In this document: piece by piece, positions 19,500-28,150 of the stretch
Numbering within the stretch: the stretch's first letter is position 1
How the letters are laid out: each line of letters starts with the position of its first letter
Assembly: GCA_012837155.1 (NCBI GenBank)
Contig: CP051546.1
Span: forward strand, 715,474 to 779,473
From: Flavobacterium sp.
GTDB lineage: Bacteria; Bacteroidota; Bacteroidia; Flavobacteriales; Flavobacteriaceae
Direction of reading: 5' to 3'
Length of the DNA stretch: 64,000 nt
Made by a program: the position numbers and the translations under genes
The notes under the pieces: generated by a model
The model's input: the letters and a program-made list of their open reading frames with translations, nothing else
The model's database searches: none
Told to the model about the DNA's origin: nothing

Positions 19500-20044
19500 A
19501 AGTCAGTTTAATTTGCTGCAAAAATAAGATTTTTTATGATAGGGAAGATAGGATGAAAGGTACAAGTCGCGTGTTATTGTACTTGTTTAAAAAATAATGC
19601 TGTTTTTTAAGTGTTATTTCCCGCTTGAGATAACAAAAATTAACCAAAAACGACTCCTACAAAAAAGTGACGTCGACTAAAACTAAGTAAGTCGAAAGTT
19701 TTAATGTCATAAAGTCAAACGAATGCATCGTGATAAAAGCTATTTATAATCAAACACTTATGTCATTTTATCAGATTTCAAAATACGACATTATACCATA
19801 GCTATCACTTAAAACGGGAAAAGGAAAAAATAATTGATTCCTTTTGTTTCCCAAATCAATTACAAAGGAAATCTATAAAAACAACAGTTTTTTAATGAAG
19901 AAAAGCCGATGAAGAGATTTATCAGCTTTTTCGATTATAATATAAAGTTTTGGGGAAATTTAGAGGTTGTTTTAGTTAAATTTCATTTAATATAAATCTT
20001 TTACACCTATTTAATTTGTTATTTTGCACAAAAATTATATACTA
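19500..20044. other. 545-bp gap between metG and the metallophosphoesterase gene
   Basis: Divergent promoter region without a supportable gene. A TATTTTGC sequence (about 20019-20026) just before the next ATG resembles a -7 element. An imperfect hairpin with an AAAAGC stem lies near 19909-19932. The rest is AT-rich and I see no repeat arrays or ORF worth calling. Confidence 0.5.
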
Positions 20045-21280
20045 ATGATTTTGCGTTTAGTACTCTTATGCATTGTCCTTTTGATTATTGAACTCTATGC
20101 TTATCAGGCATTAAGAACGATAGTAAAATTAAAATGGATTTTGCTTACTTATCAAATAACAAGTGCTTTCTTTTTAGTTTTTCTTGTTTATTCTTTCACA
20201 AAGTTTGACCGCTCGGTAGGACAAACTGCTCAAACGATGCGCACGCTAGGGTTGTTTCTTTTGATATATCTTCCCAAAATTATTTTAACTTTGGTGTTGT
20301 TTGGCGAAGATATTTTCAGAATAGGAGCAGGGGCTATCAATCATTTTATAAAGTTTGATGACAGGACTGAATTTCTTGCTTCAAGGCGAAAGTTTGTTAG
20401 TCAGATAGGACTAGGAATAGCGGCTATTCCGTTTTTGTCGCTAATTTACGGCATAACGATAGGTAAATACAATTATAAGGTAATTAAACAGCGGATATTT
20501 TTTCCTGATTTGCCAGATGCTTTCGATGGTTTCACAATAACTCAAATTTCGGATATTCATAGCGGGAGTTTCGACAATCCGGAGAAAATTAATTATGCGA
20601 TTGACTTGGTCAATGAGCAAAATTCGGATATGATTTTGTTTACCGGCGATATTGTGAACACCCATGCTAAGGAGATGCATCCTTGGTTAGATACTTTTAA
20701 TAGAATCAAGCAACATCAGTATGGTAAATTTTCGGTATTGGGCAATCATGATTATGGGGAATATGTAACTTGGCCATCAGAAGCTGCTAAAGAAGAAAAT
20801 TTCCAAGCTATAAAAAATTTGTATGGTCAAATAGGGTTTAAATTATTACTGAATGAAAGTACTTTTATTGAAAAAGGAAATGACAAAATAGCCTTGATTG
20901 GTGTCGAAAATTGGGGCAAAAATTTCAAAAAGGCGGGAGATGTTAATTTAGCTTCTGCTCATTTGTTAAAAGAAGATTTTAAAATTTTGATGAGTCATGA
21001 TCCAAGCCATTGGGAATATGAAGTAAAAAATCACGATAAAAATTTTCATTTAACGCTTTCAGGTCACACACACGGAATGCAATTTGGTATAGAAATCCCT
21101 GGCGTTATTCAATGGAGTCCCATACAATATTTTTATAAACAATGGGCTGGATTGTATGAAAATTTGGGAAGATATGTATATGTAAATAGAGGTTTTGGTT
21201 TTCATGCTTATTCAGGAAGAGTTGGAATTATGCCTGAGATTACGGTTATCGAACTAAAAAAGGGTAAGAATGTGGCATAA
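20045..21280 (+). CDS. Membrane-anchored metallophosphoesterase
   Basis: The 411-residue protein has four N-terminal membrane helices (to about residue 150) and a calcineurin-like phosphoesterase domain. All metal motifs are present: ITQISDIHSG (D-x-H), FTGDIVN (G-D), VLGNHDYG (G-N-H-D), a His in LMSHDPSHW and LSGHTHGMQFG (GHTH). The family (YkuE/YaeI-like) includes UDP-2,3-diacylglucosamine and other phosphohydrolases; the substrate here is unknown. ATG 20045 was chosen because an in-frame ATG at 20024 lies inside the probable -7 promoter element. Confidence 0.9.
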   Translation: MILRLVLLCIVLLIIELYAYQALRTIVKLKWILLTYQITSAFFLVFLVYSFTKFDRSVGQTAQTMRTLGLFLLIYLPKIILTLVLFGEDIFRIGAGAINHFIKFDDRTEFLASRRKFVSQIGLGIAAIPFLSLIYGITIGKYNYKVIKQRIFFPDLPDAFDGFTITQISDIHSGSFDNPEKINYAIDLVNEQNSDMILFTGDIVNTHAKEMHPWLDTFNRIKQHQYGKFSVLGNHDYGEYVTWPSEAAKEENFQAIKNLYGQIGFKLLLNESTFIEKGNDKIALIGVENWGKNFKKAGDVNLASAHLLKEDFKILMSHDPSHWEYEVKNHDKNFHLTLSGHTHGMQFGIEIPGVIQWSPIQYFYKQWAGLYENLGRYVYVNRGFGFHAYSGRVGIMPEITVIELKKGKNVA

Positions 21281-21354
21281 TTCGTTTAAAATGCTACATT
21301 TGTAAATTAAAATATCTCTTTTAAGTAGATTAAAAAATTAAATTAGTTGATTTT

Positions 21355-21650
21355 ATGTCAAAATTTGGAGAACTTATAAGCACTCAAATTCCTGTGTTGA
21401 TTGATTTTACACAGATTGGAATGAATCATCAGTTTCGATGCATCCAGTAATAAGAGATGTTGCAGCAGCTTTAGGCGATAAGGCGAAAGTAATAAAAATT
21501 GATGTCGATAAAAATCAGGAACTAGCTGATGCGTTACGTATCAAAGGACTTCCTACTTTGATGATTTACAAGGAAGGGCAAATGATTTGGAGACAATCCG
21601 GCGAATTAGATGCTAATACAATCATTGGTTTGGTTCAAGAACATCTTTAG
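21355..21650 (+). CDS. Thioredoxin-fold protein lacking the CxxC (one frameshift)
   Basis: Adding one T to the run 21405-21408 joins MSKFGELISTQIPVLIDF to YTDWNESSVSMHPVI and gives a 98-residue thioredoxin-fold protein with the cis-Pro segment GLPTLMIYKEG. At the place of the redox motif WCGPC the sequence reads WNESSV, so no active-site cysteines are present. It is therefore probably not an oxidoreductase; a structural or chaperone-like role is only a guess. The frame break matches the homopolymer pattern of the window. Confidence 0.8.
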
Positions 21651-21654
21651 TTGT

Positions 21655-21677
21655 TATTGCGAGGAACGAAGCAATCT
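21655..21677. repeat. Dispersed word attgcgaggaacgaagcaat
   Basis: This intergenic word, followed by ctcat, lies directly after the thioredoxin gene. Its core GAAGCAATC recurs as the stem of the hairpin at 60696-60727. It is a short dispersed element rather than a coding sequence. Confidence 0.55.
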
Positions 21678-21681
21678 CATT

Positions 21682-22389
21682 TTATTTAATTGTATCGAAC
21701 ACAAATTCTTTTTCTTTCCAATATTTTAAGGCTTTTGGCAAAGTATATTCCAAATTTGGAAATGCTTTTTTGCTGTCGTGAAAAACGATTATACTTCCTG
21801 AAGTCACGTTTTGAAGCACATTTTCTAGACATTTTTCTTTGGAAATAGACGTGTCAAAATCAGCACTCAAAACGTCCCACATAATTATTTTGTACCCCAA
21901 TTGGCGCAGTTTTTTTGACTGTGATGGTTTTATTTTTCCGTAAGGAGGACGGAAAAGATTGCAGATTTCAGGTTGCAGACCCAAGCCTCTATAATTACCC
22001 AGACGAACTGGCGAAGCATTGCAGGTTGGAGACTGACCACTAACTGTTGACCACTGCATACTGTTTTCTAAATATTCTTCAGTCGAAGTTTTCCAACCGT
22101 TCAAGTGATTGAAAGTATGATTTCCTATTGAATGCCCATTTACAATAAGTTTTTCGAAAATTTCAGGGTATTTTTCGATGTTATGTCCTATGCAAAAAAA
22201 AGTGGCTTTGGCATTGTGTTTTTCCAACTCTCGCAAAACCCATTCTGTGATTTCTGGAGTTGGACCGTCGTCAAAAGTAAGGTAGATTTTGTTTTCGGAA
22301 TTGGGAATATCCCAAACGTAATTTCGGAATATTTTTTTAATAAAACGGTTTGTTTTTATCCAATAAGAGCTCATCATTCTAGTTTTCAT
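21682..22389 (-). CDS. Polysaccharide deacetylase (NodB domain) with a repeat insertion
   Basis: The product of about 235 residues has an N-terminal basic segment and a NodB domain. It shows LTFDDGP (catalytic Asp and metal Asp), HSIGNHTFNH (metal-binding H-x-x-x-H type), FRPPYGKI and a C-terminal IVFHDS. It would remove acetyl groups from a cell-surface or peptidoglycan polymer. Between the H-x-x-H motif and FRPPYG about 30 extra residues are encoded by heptamer-type repeats (21956-21983 and 22016-22057), still in frame. The start is uncertain: the frame is open to 22446, but ATG 22389 (KTRMMSSYW) or the ATGs just after it are more natural. Confidence 0.85.
   Translation of the reverse strand: MKTRMMSSYWIKTNRFIKKIFRNYVWDIPNSENKIYLTFDDGPTPEITEWVLRELEKHNAKATFFCIGHNIEKYPEIFEKLIVNGHSIGNHTFNHLNGWKTSTEEYLENSMQWSTVSGQSPTCNASPVRLGNYRGLGLQPEICNLFRPPYGKIKPSQSKKLRQLGYKIIMWDVLSADFDTSISKEKCLENVLQNVTSGSIIVFHDSKKAFPNLEYTLPKALKYWKEKEFVFDTIK
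21956..22057. repeat. Two heptamer arrays inside the deacetylase gene
   Basis: 21956-21983 reads agattgc, agatttc, aggttgc, agaccca. 22016-22057 reads gcattgc, aggttgg, agactga, ccactaa, ctgttga, ccactgc. Both hold a 7-bp phase. The 32 bp between them are not periodic. The whole block accounts for the extra loop in the NodB domain. Confidence 0.75.
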
Positions 22390-22461
22390 AAATAAAAAAA
22401 TGCAGCGGTATTTTTCAATAGCGCTACATTTTTTAGTTGAATTCAAGATTTTTATAGTTTG

Positions 22462-25400
22462 TTACTCTTTTTCACGACCAAATCGCGAAAACATTTTAAT
22501 ATAGGTATTAAAGGGAGCTCTGTTTTTATTATAAAACGCAACATCTCCGCTTTCTTTCATTGTTTGTAGTAAGCTTCGGTAACGCTCAATATCAGTAACA
22601 ATATCAATGGCAACATCAGCCTGTTCAAACGCTTTTAGACCTCCATAATAATTAAGACTTTCTTTGTATTTAGTCATTAATTGAGTTAAAAGTTGTTGGG
22701 CTTTTGCTTTTTCACCCACTTTGTAATACCCTCTAGCAAAAGGTTCTATCATCGAATAATAATTAAATTTATCCAAAGGCATTTTTGTTATGGCCAAATC
22801 AATCACGTTTTTCGCTTTGTCCAGTTGTCCTTCGGCTATTAACTTATCCATCAATCTAGAAAGTACGGAACGATAGGAAATACTGTTTCTTCTGGTTTCT
22901 GTATCGTGATAAATAGCGTTGCTATCGCTATTGCCCCAATCCCATTTCATTACTATAGCATACATTTTATCGGCATCGATACCTCCCATATCCATTGGGC
23001 TTGTGTCTTTTTCGAACTTTGTTTTTATTGGAGTCAATTTATAAAGCATTCCTTCTAATTGAAGATAATCCTTCATCCATAAATAATCGTCATCTTCAAA
23101 AGCTCCAGGGCTAAAATAAATAGGTCTTTTCCAGTTGTTATTAGCCACAATATCAAGCATCATCAGTCTGTTTTTGTACAAAGCATTCCCTTTGATATTA
23201 ACGTCGATATAAGGAACAATAGAGTCATTGTCTTTTATGGAAACCATTTTGTTTTGGAGAATGACATTTTTATCTACCGGAATCCTGATTTTGTCTGTTG
23301 GATAAAAATGGATGGTTTGCCCGTTTTGCATATCAACGGTAGATTTTGGATTTTTTATAAAATTGATAAAATCTTTTATATCCCAACGACTATCAATTTT
23401 TTGAATATGCGCCACATAATCTAGCTTGTCGCCTACATATTGGTCATGAGTAAATGAAATAGGCAAAGGCTCAGAGTTGTATGCTTTTGCTTTCATTTGG
23501 TCAATATACCAATCGGTCATAAACAAACTTGTGTTTACAATTTTAACATCTGTTCTGATGTGCTCAATTTCTTGGGCGTACCAAAGGGGGAAGGTGTCGT
23601 TATCGCCAATGGTAAATAAAATTGCATTTGGATCACAAGAAGTCAGATAGGCTTTTGCCAATGCTACTGCGGTATACCTATTAGAGCGATCGTGATCGTT
23701 CCAGTTTTGCATTGCCATAAGAACAGGAACTGCTAATAAACTTGCGCCTATAATTAGAGGGGCTGCAATTTTTGGCTTCAAATAGCTTTGAAAACTTTCA
23801 TACAACGAATATACTCCAAAACCTATCCAAATCGCAAATACATAGAAAGAACCAACTAGGGCATAATCTCTTTCGCGAGGTTCAAAAGGTCTTTCGTTGA
23901 GGTAAATTTTCAAGGCAATTCCTAAAAATAGGAAGAGCACTAAAAGAACATAAAAACTTTTTCTATCTCTGCTGGCATGATAAAATATTCCTATGAGTCC
24001 CAAAATAAGCGGTAAAAAGAAATATACATTACGCCCTTTGTTATTCAATACATCCGAAGGTAAATTTTGCTGAGAACCTAAATGCAATTCATCTATAAAA
24101 GTGATTCCGCTAAGCCAATTTCCGTCTTGATAATCATATTTCCCTTGAATGTCGTTTTGACGTCCTACGAAATTCCACATTAAATACCTAAAGTACATAT
24201 AGCCAAATTGGTATTCGAACATAAATCGTAGATTGTCTGTTGTTGATGGCTTTTCGACAATTAAATACTCGCTGTAACTTCGCAAGAATTTAACATAACC
24301 CTCATTATCAATTTGTTTCTGAGCATACGCTTGTCTAAATTCTTGAACTGTTTTTTCGATTTCATTTCTTAATTGAGCTTCCGCTTTGTTCAGTTCTTCT
24401 TCGCTTAGTTTGCTTGGATCGATGCCGTATTTTGGCAAATCATCTGCATAAGCATAATCAGGATTTATTCTAAATTGAGGCGGATTGGTAAAATTAATGT
24501 AGTTTTCTATATTATCGCCACTCCACAATCTAGGTAAAATCGTTTTTTGAGCGTCATCGCTATTCTGTTCTGCATTTTTGTAGTTATTTACAATAATATA
24601 CTTTCCTGTTTTGTAGTCTCTTTCATAGTTAGGCGCTTTGTCTAAATAAGGATTGTCTTTATCTAAACCTGCAAAAGCTTCAGTATATTGAGGGCCATAA
24701 AACAATGGATTAGAACCATATTGTTCTCTGTTGTAATACGCTAAAACTTCACGAGCATCCGAAGGCTTATTTTCGTTGATTACTGTATTGGCATTGGCAC
24801 GAATAGGCAACATCATCCAAGTGGAGAATCCTATCAAGATAAATAAAATGCACAGTATAAGAGTGTTAATTGCTACGTATCCTTTGCTTCGGGTGTATTT
24901 TAAACTAAAGTAAAAGAAAGCCACTAAAAGTAAAACAACAAAAATTGTTCCTGAGTCGAATGGCAGACCCAAATCATTAACCATAAAAACTTCAGTTTTA
25001 CCAAAGAAAGCCATGGTTAACGGCAGAAGTAATTTAAAAATAAACAACAAAACCGCCACAACAACAATGTTGGCAATTATAAAATTTTTGATGGTAACTA
25101 CCTTATAATGTTTGAAAAAATAAAGAAACCCTATAGCCGGAATTGCTAATAAAGCCATAAAATGGACTCCAAACGAAAGTCCAACTACAAGCGAAATAAT
25201 CAATAACCAACGATTTCCTCTAGGGGTTTCCATATCTTGTTCCCAACGTAAACCCAACCAAAGCAGTAATGCAATAAATAAAGAAGCCATTGCATAAACT
25301 TCGGCTTCTACGGCACTAGACCAAAAACTATCGGAAAAAGTATAAGCTAATGAACCTATAAGAGAACTCCCAAGAATAACAATACAATTATTTTTAGTAA

Positions 25401-25737
25401 GTTCAGAATAGCTAGATATTATTTTCTTCAAAATCATTGAAGAAGACCAAAACAGGAATAAATGGTAAAGGCACTCGAAAAAAACCGACATCATATTTAC
25501 CATTAATGCAATATGCTTGTCATCTATGGCAAACATAGCAAAGAAAGCACCAATCATCTGGAATAGTGGTGCTCCTGGAGGATGTCCTACTTGAAGTTTT
25601 GCCGCAGTAGCAATGTATTCTCCACAATCCCAAAAACTCATCGAAGGCTCAACAGTCAAGGTGTATGTTACCAATGCAATCGCAAACGCAAACCAACCCG
25701 TAATCGTATTCCATTTATTGAAATTGAAATTTGCCAT
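22462..25737 (-). CDS. Glycosyltransferase family 117 / DUF2723 membrane protein
   Basis: The 1091-residue protein has the DUF2723 N-terminal domain. It contains EPSMSFWDCGEYIATAAKL and VGHPPGAPLFQMIGAFFAM near residues 30-65, followed by about a dozen membrane helices, then a large extracytoplasmic part with helical TPR-like repeats at the C-terminus (LDKAKNVIDLAITKMP, YYKVGEKAKAQQLLTQL). Family members are Bacteroidetes GT-C fold enzymes linked to protein O-mannosylation or similar lipid-linked sugar transfer. The acceptor is not predictable. Length is typical (1000-1150). It is alone on the minus strand, with 236 bp of upstream intergenic sequence. Confidence 0.9.
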   Translation of the reverse strand: MANFNFNKWNTITGWFAFAIALVTYTLTVEPSMSFWDCGEYIATAAKLQVGHPPGAPLFQMIGAFFAMFAIDDKHIALMVNMMSVFFECLYHLFLFWSSSMILKKIISSYSELTKNNCIVILGSSLIGSLAYTFSDSFWSSAVEAEVYAMASLFIALLLWLGLRWEQDMETPRGNRWLLIISLVVGLSFGVHFMALLAIPAIGFLYFFKHYKVVTIKNFIIANIVVVAVLLFIFKLLLPLTMAFFGKTEVFMVNDLGLPFDSGTIFVVLLLVAFFYFSLKYTRSKGYVAINTLILCILFILIGFSTWMMLPIRANANTVINENKPSDAREVLAYYNREQYGSNPLFYGPQYTEAFAGLDKDNPYLDKAPNYERDYKTGKYIIVNNYKNAEQNSDDAQKTILPRLWSGDNIENYINFTNPPQFRINPDYAYADDLPKYGIDPSKLSEEELNKAEAQLRNEIEKTVQEFRQAYAQKQIDNEGYVKFLRSYSEYLIVEKPSTTDNLRFMFEYQFGYMYFRYLMWNFVGRQNDIQGKYDYQDGNWLSGITFIDELHLGSQQNLPSDVLNNKGRNVYFFLPLILGLIGIFYHASRDRKSFYVLLVLFLFLGIALKIYLNERPFEPRERDYALVGSFYVFAIWIGFGVYSLYESFQSYLKPKIAAPLIIGASLLAVPVLMAMQNWNDHDRSNRYTAVALAKAYLTSCDPNAILFTIGDNDTFPLWYAQEIEHIRTDVKIVNTSLFMTDWYIDQMKAKAYNSEPLPISFTHDQYVGDKLDYVAHIQKIDSRWDIKDFINFIKNPKSTVDMQNGQTIHFYPTDKIRIPVDKNVILQNKMVSIKDNDSIVPYIDVNIKGNALYKNRLMMLDIVANNNWKRPIYFSPGAFEDDDYLWMKDYLQLEGMLYKLTPIKTKFEKDTSPMDMGGIDADKMYAIVMKWDWGNSDSNAIYHDTETRRNSISYRSVLSRLMDKLIAEGQLDKAKNVIDLAITKMPLDKFNYYSMIEPFARGYYKVGEKAKAQQLLTQLMTKYKESLNYYGGLKAFEQADVAIDIVTDIERYRSLLQTMKESGDVAFYNKNRAPFNTYIKMFSRFGREKE

Positions 25738-25921
25738 ATTTTATATGCTAAAATTTAGTTTTATTTTTAAGCTACAAAGAAAATGTTTTTTTGTGTAACG
25801 ACACGAGCATTAACAAAAATTTCTAAAATAACAAATGGCAGCAATGAGAATCTCTATTTTTGAGGTTTCAATGCGGTTCAAACGGCAATAAAAAGTTTTT
25901 TAATAAAAAGAGGGTAAAAAT

Positions 25922-25951
25922 TTGTAAACATTAAAATTTGTATTAAATTTG
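25922..25951 (+). promoter_or_regulatory. Promoter of tRNA-Gln
   Basis: TTG at 25922-25924, 19-bp spacer, TAAATTTG at 25944-25951: an exact Bacteroidetes primary promoter, 23 bp before the tRNA 5' end. Confidence 0.75.
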
Positions 25952-25974
25952 CACTCGCTTAACGGCAATGGAAT

Positions 25975-26045
25975 TGGTCTATGGTGTAATGGTAACACAA
26001 CTGTTTTTGGTGCAGTCTTTCAAGGTTCGAGTCCTTGTAGACCAA
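25975..26045 (+). tRNA. tRNA-Gln (anticodon TTG)
   Basis: Acceptor stem TGGTCTA pairs with TAGACCA. The D arm GTGT/ACAC, anticodon stem ACTGT/GCAGT with loop TTTTGGT (anticodon TTG) and T arm CAAGG-TTCGAGT-CCTTG all fold. The 3' CCA is not encoded. The tRNA is followed at once by a terminator, so it is transcribed alone. Confidence 0.95.
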
Positions 26046-26046
26046 C

Positions 26047-26083
26047 AAAAAGCCTTTCAAACAATTGAAAGGCTTTTTTATTT
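26047..26083 (+). terminator. Terminator after tRNA-Gln
   Basis: A 14-bp stem AAAAAGCCTTTCAA / TTGAAAGGCTTTTT with a 4-nt loop, ending in TTTTTTATTTT. Confidence 0.9.
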
Positions 26084-26230
26084 TCCAAAAGGAATAGAAT
26101 GTATAAATGCAAATTATTTTTAACAAAAAAATCCAATTCTGAATTAAAACAAAATGGAAGTTGTTAAAAGATAAGGTATACTAGAGTGTGCAAAATAGAA
26201 GAAAATTTTTCGTCTTAAAACATTGATTTT

Positions 26231-26258
26231 TTGATTTATAAAAAAAACACTATATTTG
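26231..26258 (+). promoter_or_regulatory. Promoter of the rimP-nusA-infB operon
   Basis: TTG at 26231-26233, 17-bp spacer, TATATTTG at 26251-26258, an exact TAnnTTTG. Transcription would start near 26265, upstream of the hairpin at 26288-26308. Confidence 0.75.
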
Positions 26259-26287
26259 CGCTGTTATTTACTAAAAAACTAGATAAT

Positions 26288-26313
26288 GAGGCACGCATAG
26301 CGTGCCTCTTTTT
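26288..26313 (+). terminator. Leader terminator/attenuator before rimP
   Basis: The perfect 9-bp stem GAGGCACGC / GCGTGCCTC with loop ATA is followed by TTTTT. It lies between the operon promoter and the rimP ATG at 26321, where full termination would silence rimP-nusA-infB. NusA influences termination and is encoded in this operon, so feedback attenuation is a plausible reading. Confidence 0.7.
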
Positions 26314-26320
26314 ATAAAAT

Positions 26321-26785
26321 ATGACATTTAAAGATAAAATAAACACCTTATTAACGGAAAGTCTTTTAGAAAAACCATCTGTTTTTTTGATAGACTTAAT
26401 CATTACTGACGCGTTTAAAGTCATCATAACTTTAGACGGCGACAATGGAGTAGCTTTGCAAGATTGCATAGATATTAGTCGGGCGATTGATGCTAATTTA
26501 GATAGAGAAGAACAAGACTTCTCTTTAGAAGTAGCCTCTGTGGGAGTTGGATCGCCATTAAAAATGATTCGACAATACAAAAAAAACGTAGGAAGAACAG
26601 TAATAGTAAAATTAGCTACCGAAACAATTGAAGCAGAATTAGTTGAAGCTAATGATAATTTTATAATTTTGTCATGGAAAGCAAGAGAACCCAAAAAACT
26701 TGGAAAAGGAAAAGAAACGGTTCATAAAAGAAAAGAAATACTTTATTCAGAAATAAAAGAAGCAATCGTTACAGTAACATTTTAA
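26321..26785 (+). CDS. rimP: Ribosome maturation factor RimP
   Basis: The 154-residue protein has the two-domain RimP layout: an N-terminal alpha/beta domain with [19 protein letters not shown] and [12 protein letters not shown], and a C-terminal small SH3-like beta domain. It helps assemble the 30S subunit. It is first in rimP-nusA-infB, the classical order, with 13 bp to nusA. Its start lies 12 bp after the leader hairpin. In-frame alternatives are absent in the leader. Confidence 0.95.
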   Translation: MTFKDKINTLLTESLLEKPSVFLIDLIITDAFKVIITLDGDNGVALQDCIDISRAIDANLDREEQDFSLEVASVGVGSPLKMIRQYKKNVGRTVIVKLATETIEAELVEANDNFIILSWKAREPKKLGKGKETVHKRKEILYSEIKEAIVTVTF

Positions 26786-26798
26786 TTAATTAGTTGGC

Positions 26799-28052
26799 AT
26801 GGAAAATTTAGCATTAATCGATTCATTTTCAGAGTTTAAAGACGATAAACTTATTGATCGTGTAACGCTTATGGCGATATTAGAAGATGTATTTAGAAAT
26901 GCATTGAAGAAAAAATTTGGTTCAGATGATAATTTTGACATTATTATCAATCCTGATAAAGGCGATATGGAAATTTGGAGAAGAAGAGTTATCGTTGCTG
27001 ATGATGATTTGGATTTAGAAAATGAAGAAATTACATTAACCGAAGCTAGAAAAATAGAGCCTGATTTCGAAATTGGAGAGGAAGTTTCTGAAGAAGTAAA
27101 GTTAATCGACCTTGGAAGAAGAGCTATTTTGGCTTTGCGCCAAAATTTGATTTCTAAGATTCACGAACATGATAATACTAATCTTTACAAACAATTTAAA
27201 GATTTAATTGGCGAAATTTATACTGCCGAAGTGCACCACGTTCGTCCAAGAGTAGTAATTTTGATTGACGATGAAGGAAATGAAATTGTGCTTCCAAAAG
27301 AAAAACAAATTCCATCTGATTTTTTCCGCAAAGGAGACAATGTGCGTGGGATTATTGAAAGCGTAGAATTAAAAGGAAATAAACCTCAAATAATTATGTC
27401 TAGAACTTCAGAAAAGTTCTTAGAAAAGTTATTCGAACAAGAAATTCCTGAAGTTTTCGACGGTTTGATTATGATTAAAAACGTAGTGAGAATCCCTGGC
27501 GAAAAAGCAAAAGTAGCTGTCGATTCTTATGATGATAGAATTGATCCCGTAGGTGCTTGTGTGGGGATGAAAGGGTCTCGTATTCATGGAATTGTTCGTG
27601 AACTAGGAAACGAAAATATCGACGTAATCAATTATACAAGTAACATTCAACTTTATATTACAAGAGCATTAAGTCCTGCAAAAGTTTCGTCTATCAAGAT
27701 TAATGAAGAAACAAAAAGAGCAGAAGTTTTCTTGAAATTAGAAGAAGTTTCCAAAGCAATTGGTAGAGGCGGACACAATATTAAGTTGGCAGGTCAATTA
27801 ACAGGGTATGAACTTGATGTTATTCGCGAAGGAGATGTTGCTGGTGCTGCCGCAGATGAAGATGATGTTGAATTAACAGAGTTTTCAGATGAAATTGAAG
27901 AATGGGTTATTGAAGAGTTTGCAAAAATTGGTTTAGATACTGCAAAAAGTATTTTGAAACAAGATGTAGACGATTTAGTAAGAAGAACAGACCTAGAAGA
28001 AGAAACTATTCTAGATGTAATGAGAATATTAAAAGAAGAATTTGAAGGATAG
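26799..28052 (+). CDS. nusA: Transcription termination/antitermination factor NusA
   Basis: The 417-residue protein has the N-terminal RNA polymerase-binding domain (to about residue 130), an S1 domain (about 135-200), and KH1/KH2 domains with VGACVGMKGSRIHGIVREL and AIGRGGHNIKLAGQLTGYEL. The acidic C-terminal part is short and lacks the AR2 repeats of gamma-proteobacteria, which is normal outside that class. It binds paused polymerase and modulates termination, which may matter for the hairpin at the head of its own operon. Confidence 0.96.
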   Translation: MENLALIDSFSEFKDDKLIDRVTLMAILEDVFRNALKKKFGSDDNFDIIINPDKGDMEIWRRRVIVADDDLDLENEEITLTEARKIEPDFEIGEEVSEEVKLIDLGRRAILALRQNLISKIHEHDNTNLYKQFKDLIGEIYTAEVHHVRPRVVILIDDEGNEIVLPKEKQIPSDFFRKGDNVRGIIESVELKGNKPQIIMSRTSEKFLEKLFEQEIPEVFDGLIMIKNVVRIPGEKAKVAVDSYDDRIDPVGACVGMKGSRIHGIVRELGNENIDVINYTSNIQLYITRALSPAKVSSIKINEETKRAEVFLKLEEVSKAIGRGGHNIKLAGQLTGYELDVIREGDVAGAAADEDDVELTEFSDEIEEWVIEEFAKIGLDTAKSILKQDVDDLVRRTDLEEETILDVMRILKEEFEG

Positions 28053-28086
28053 TCAAAATTCTTAAAAAAATAAATTTCAAACCTTG

Positions 28087-28119
28087 TTTTTCCTCTCTTT
28101 TGGAGAGTTAGGATTGGGA
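28087..28119. repeat. Dispersed palindromic word in the nusA-infB gap
   Basis: CTCTC-TTTTG-GAGAG forms a short stem-loop flanked by gttttc and ttaggattggg. I read it as an intergenic word of the kind that recurs in flavobacterial genomes. It lies in a 98-bp gap inside the operon. Confidence 0.45.
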
Positions 28120-28150
28120 ACAATAAAAAAGGTAATATTAAAAAGGTTTT

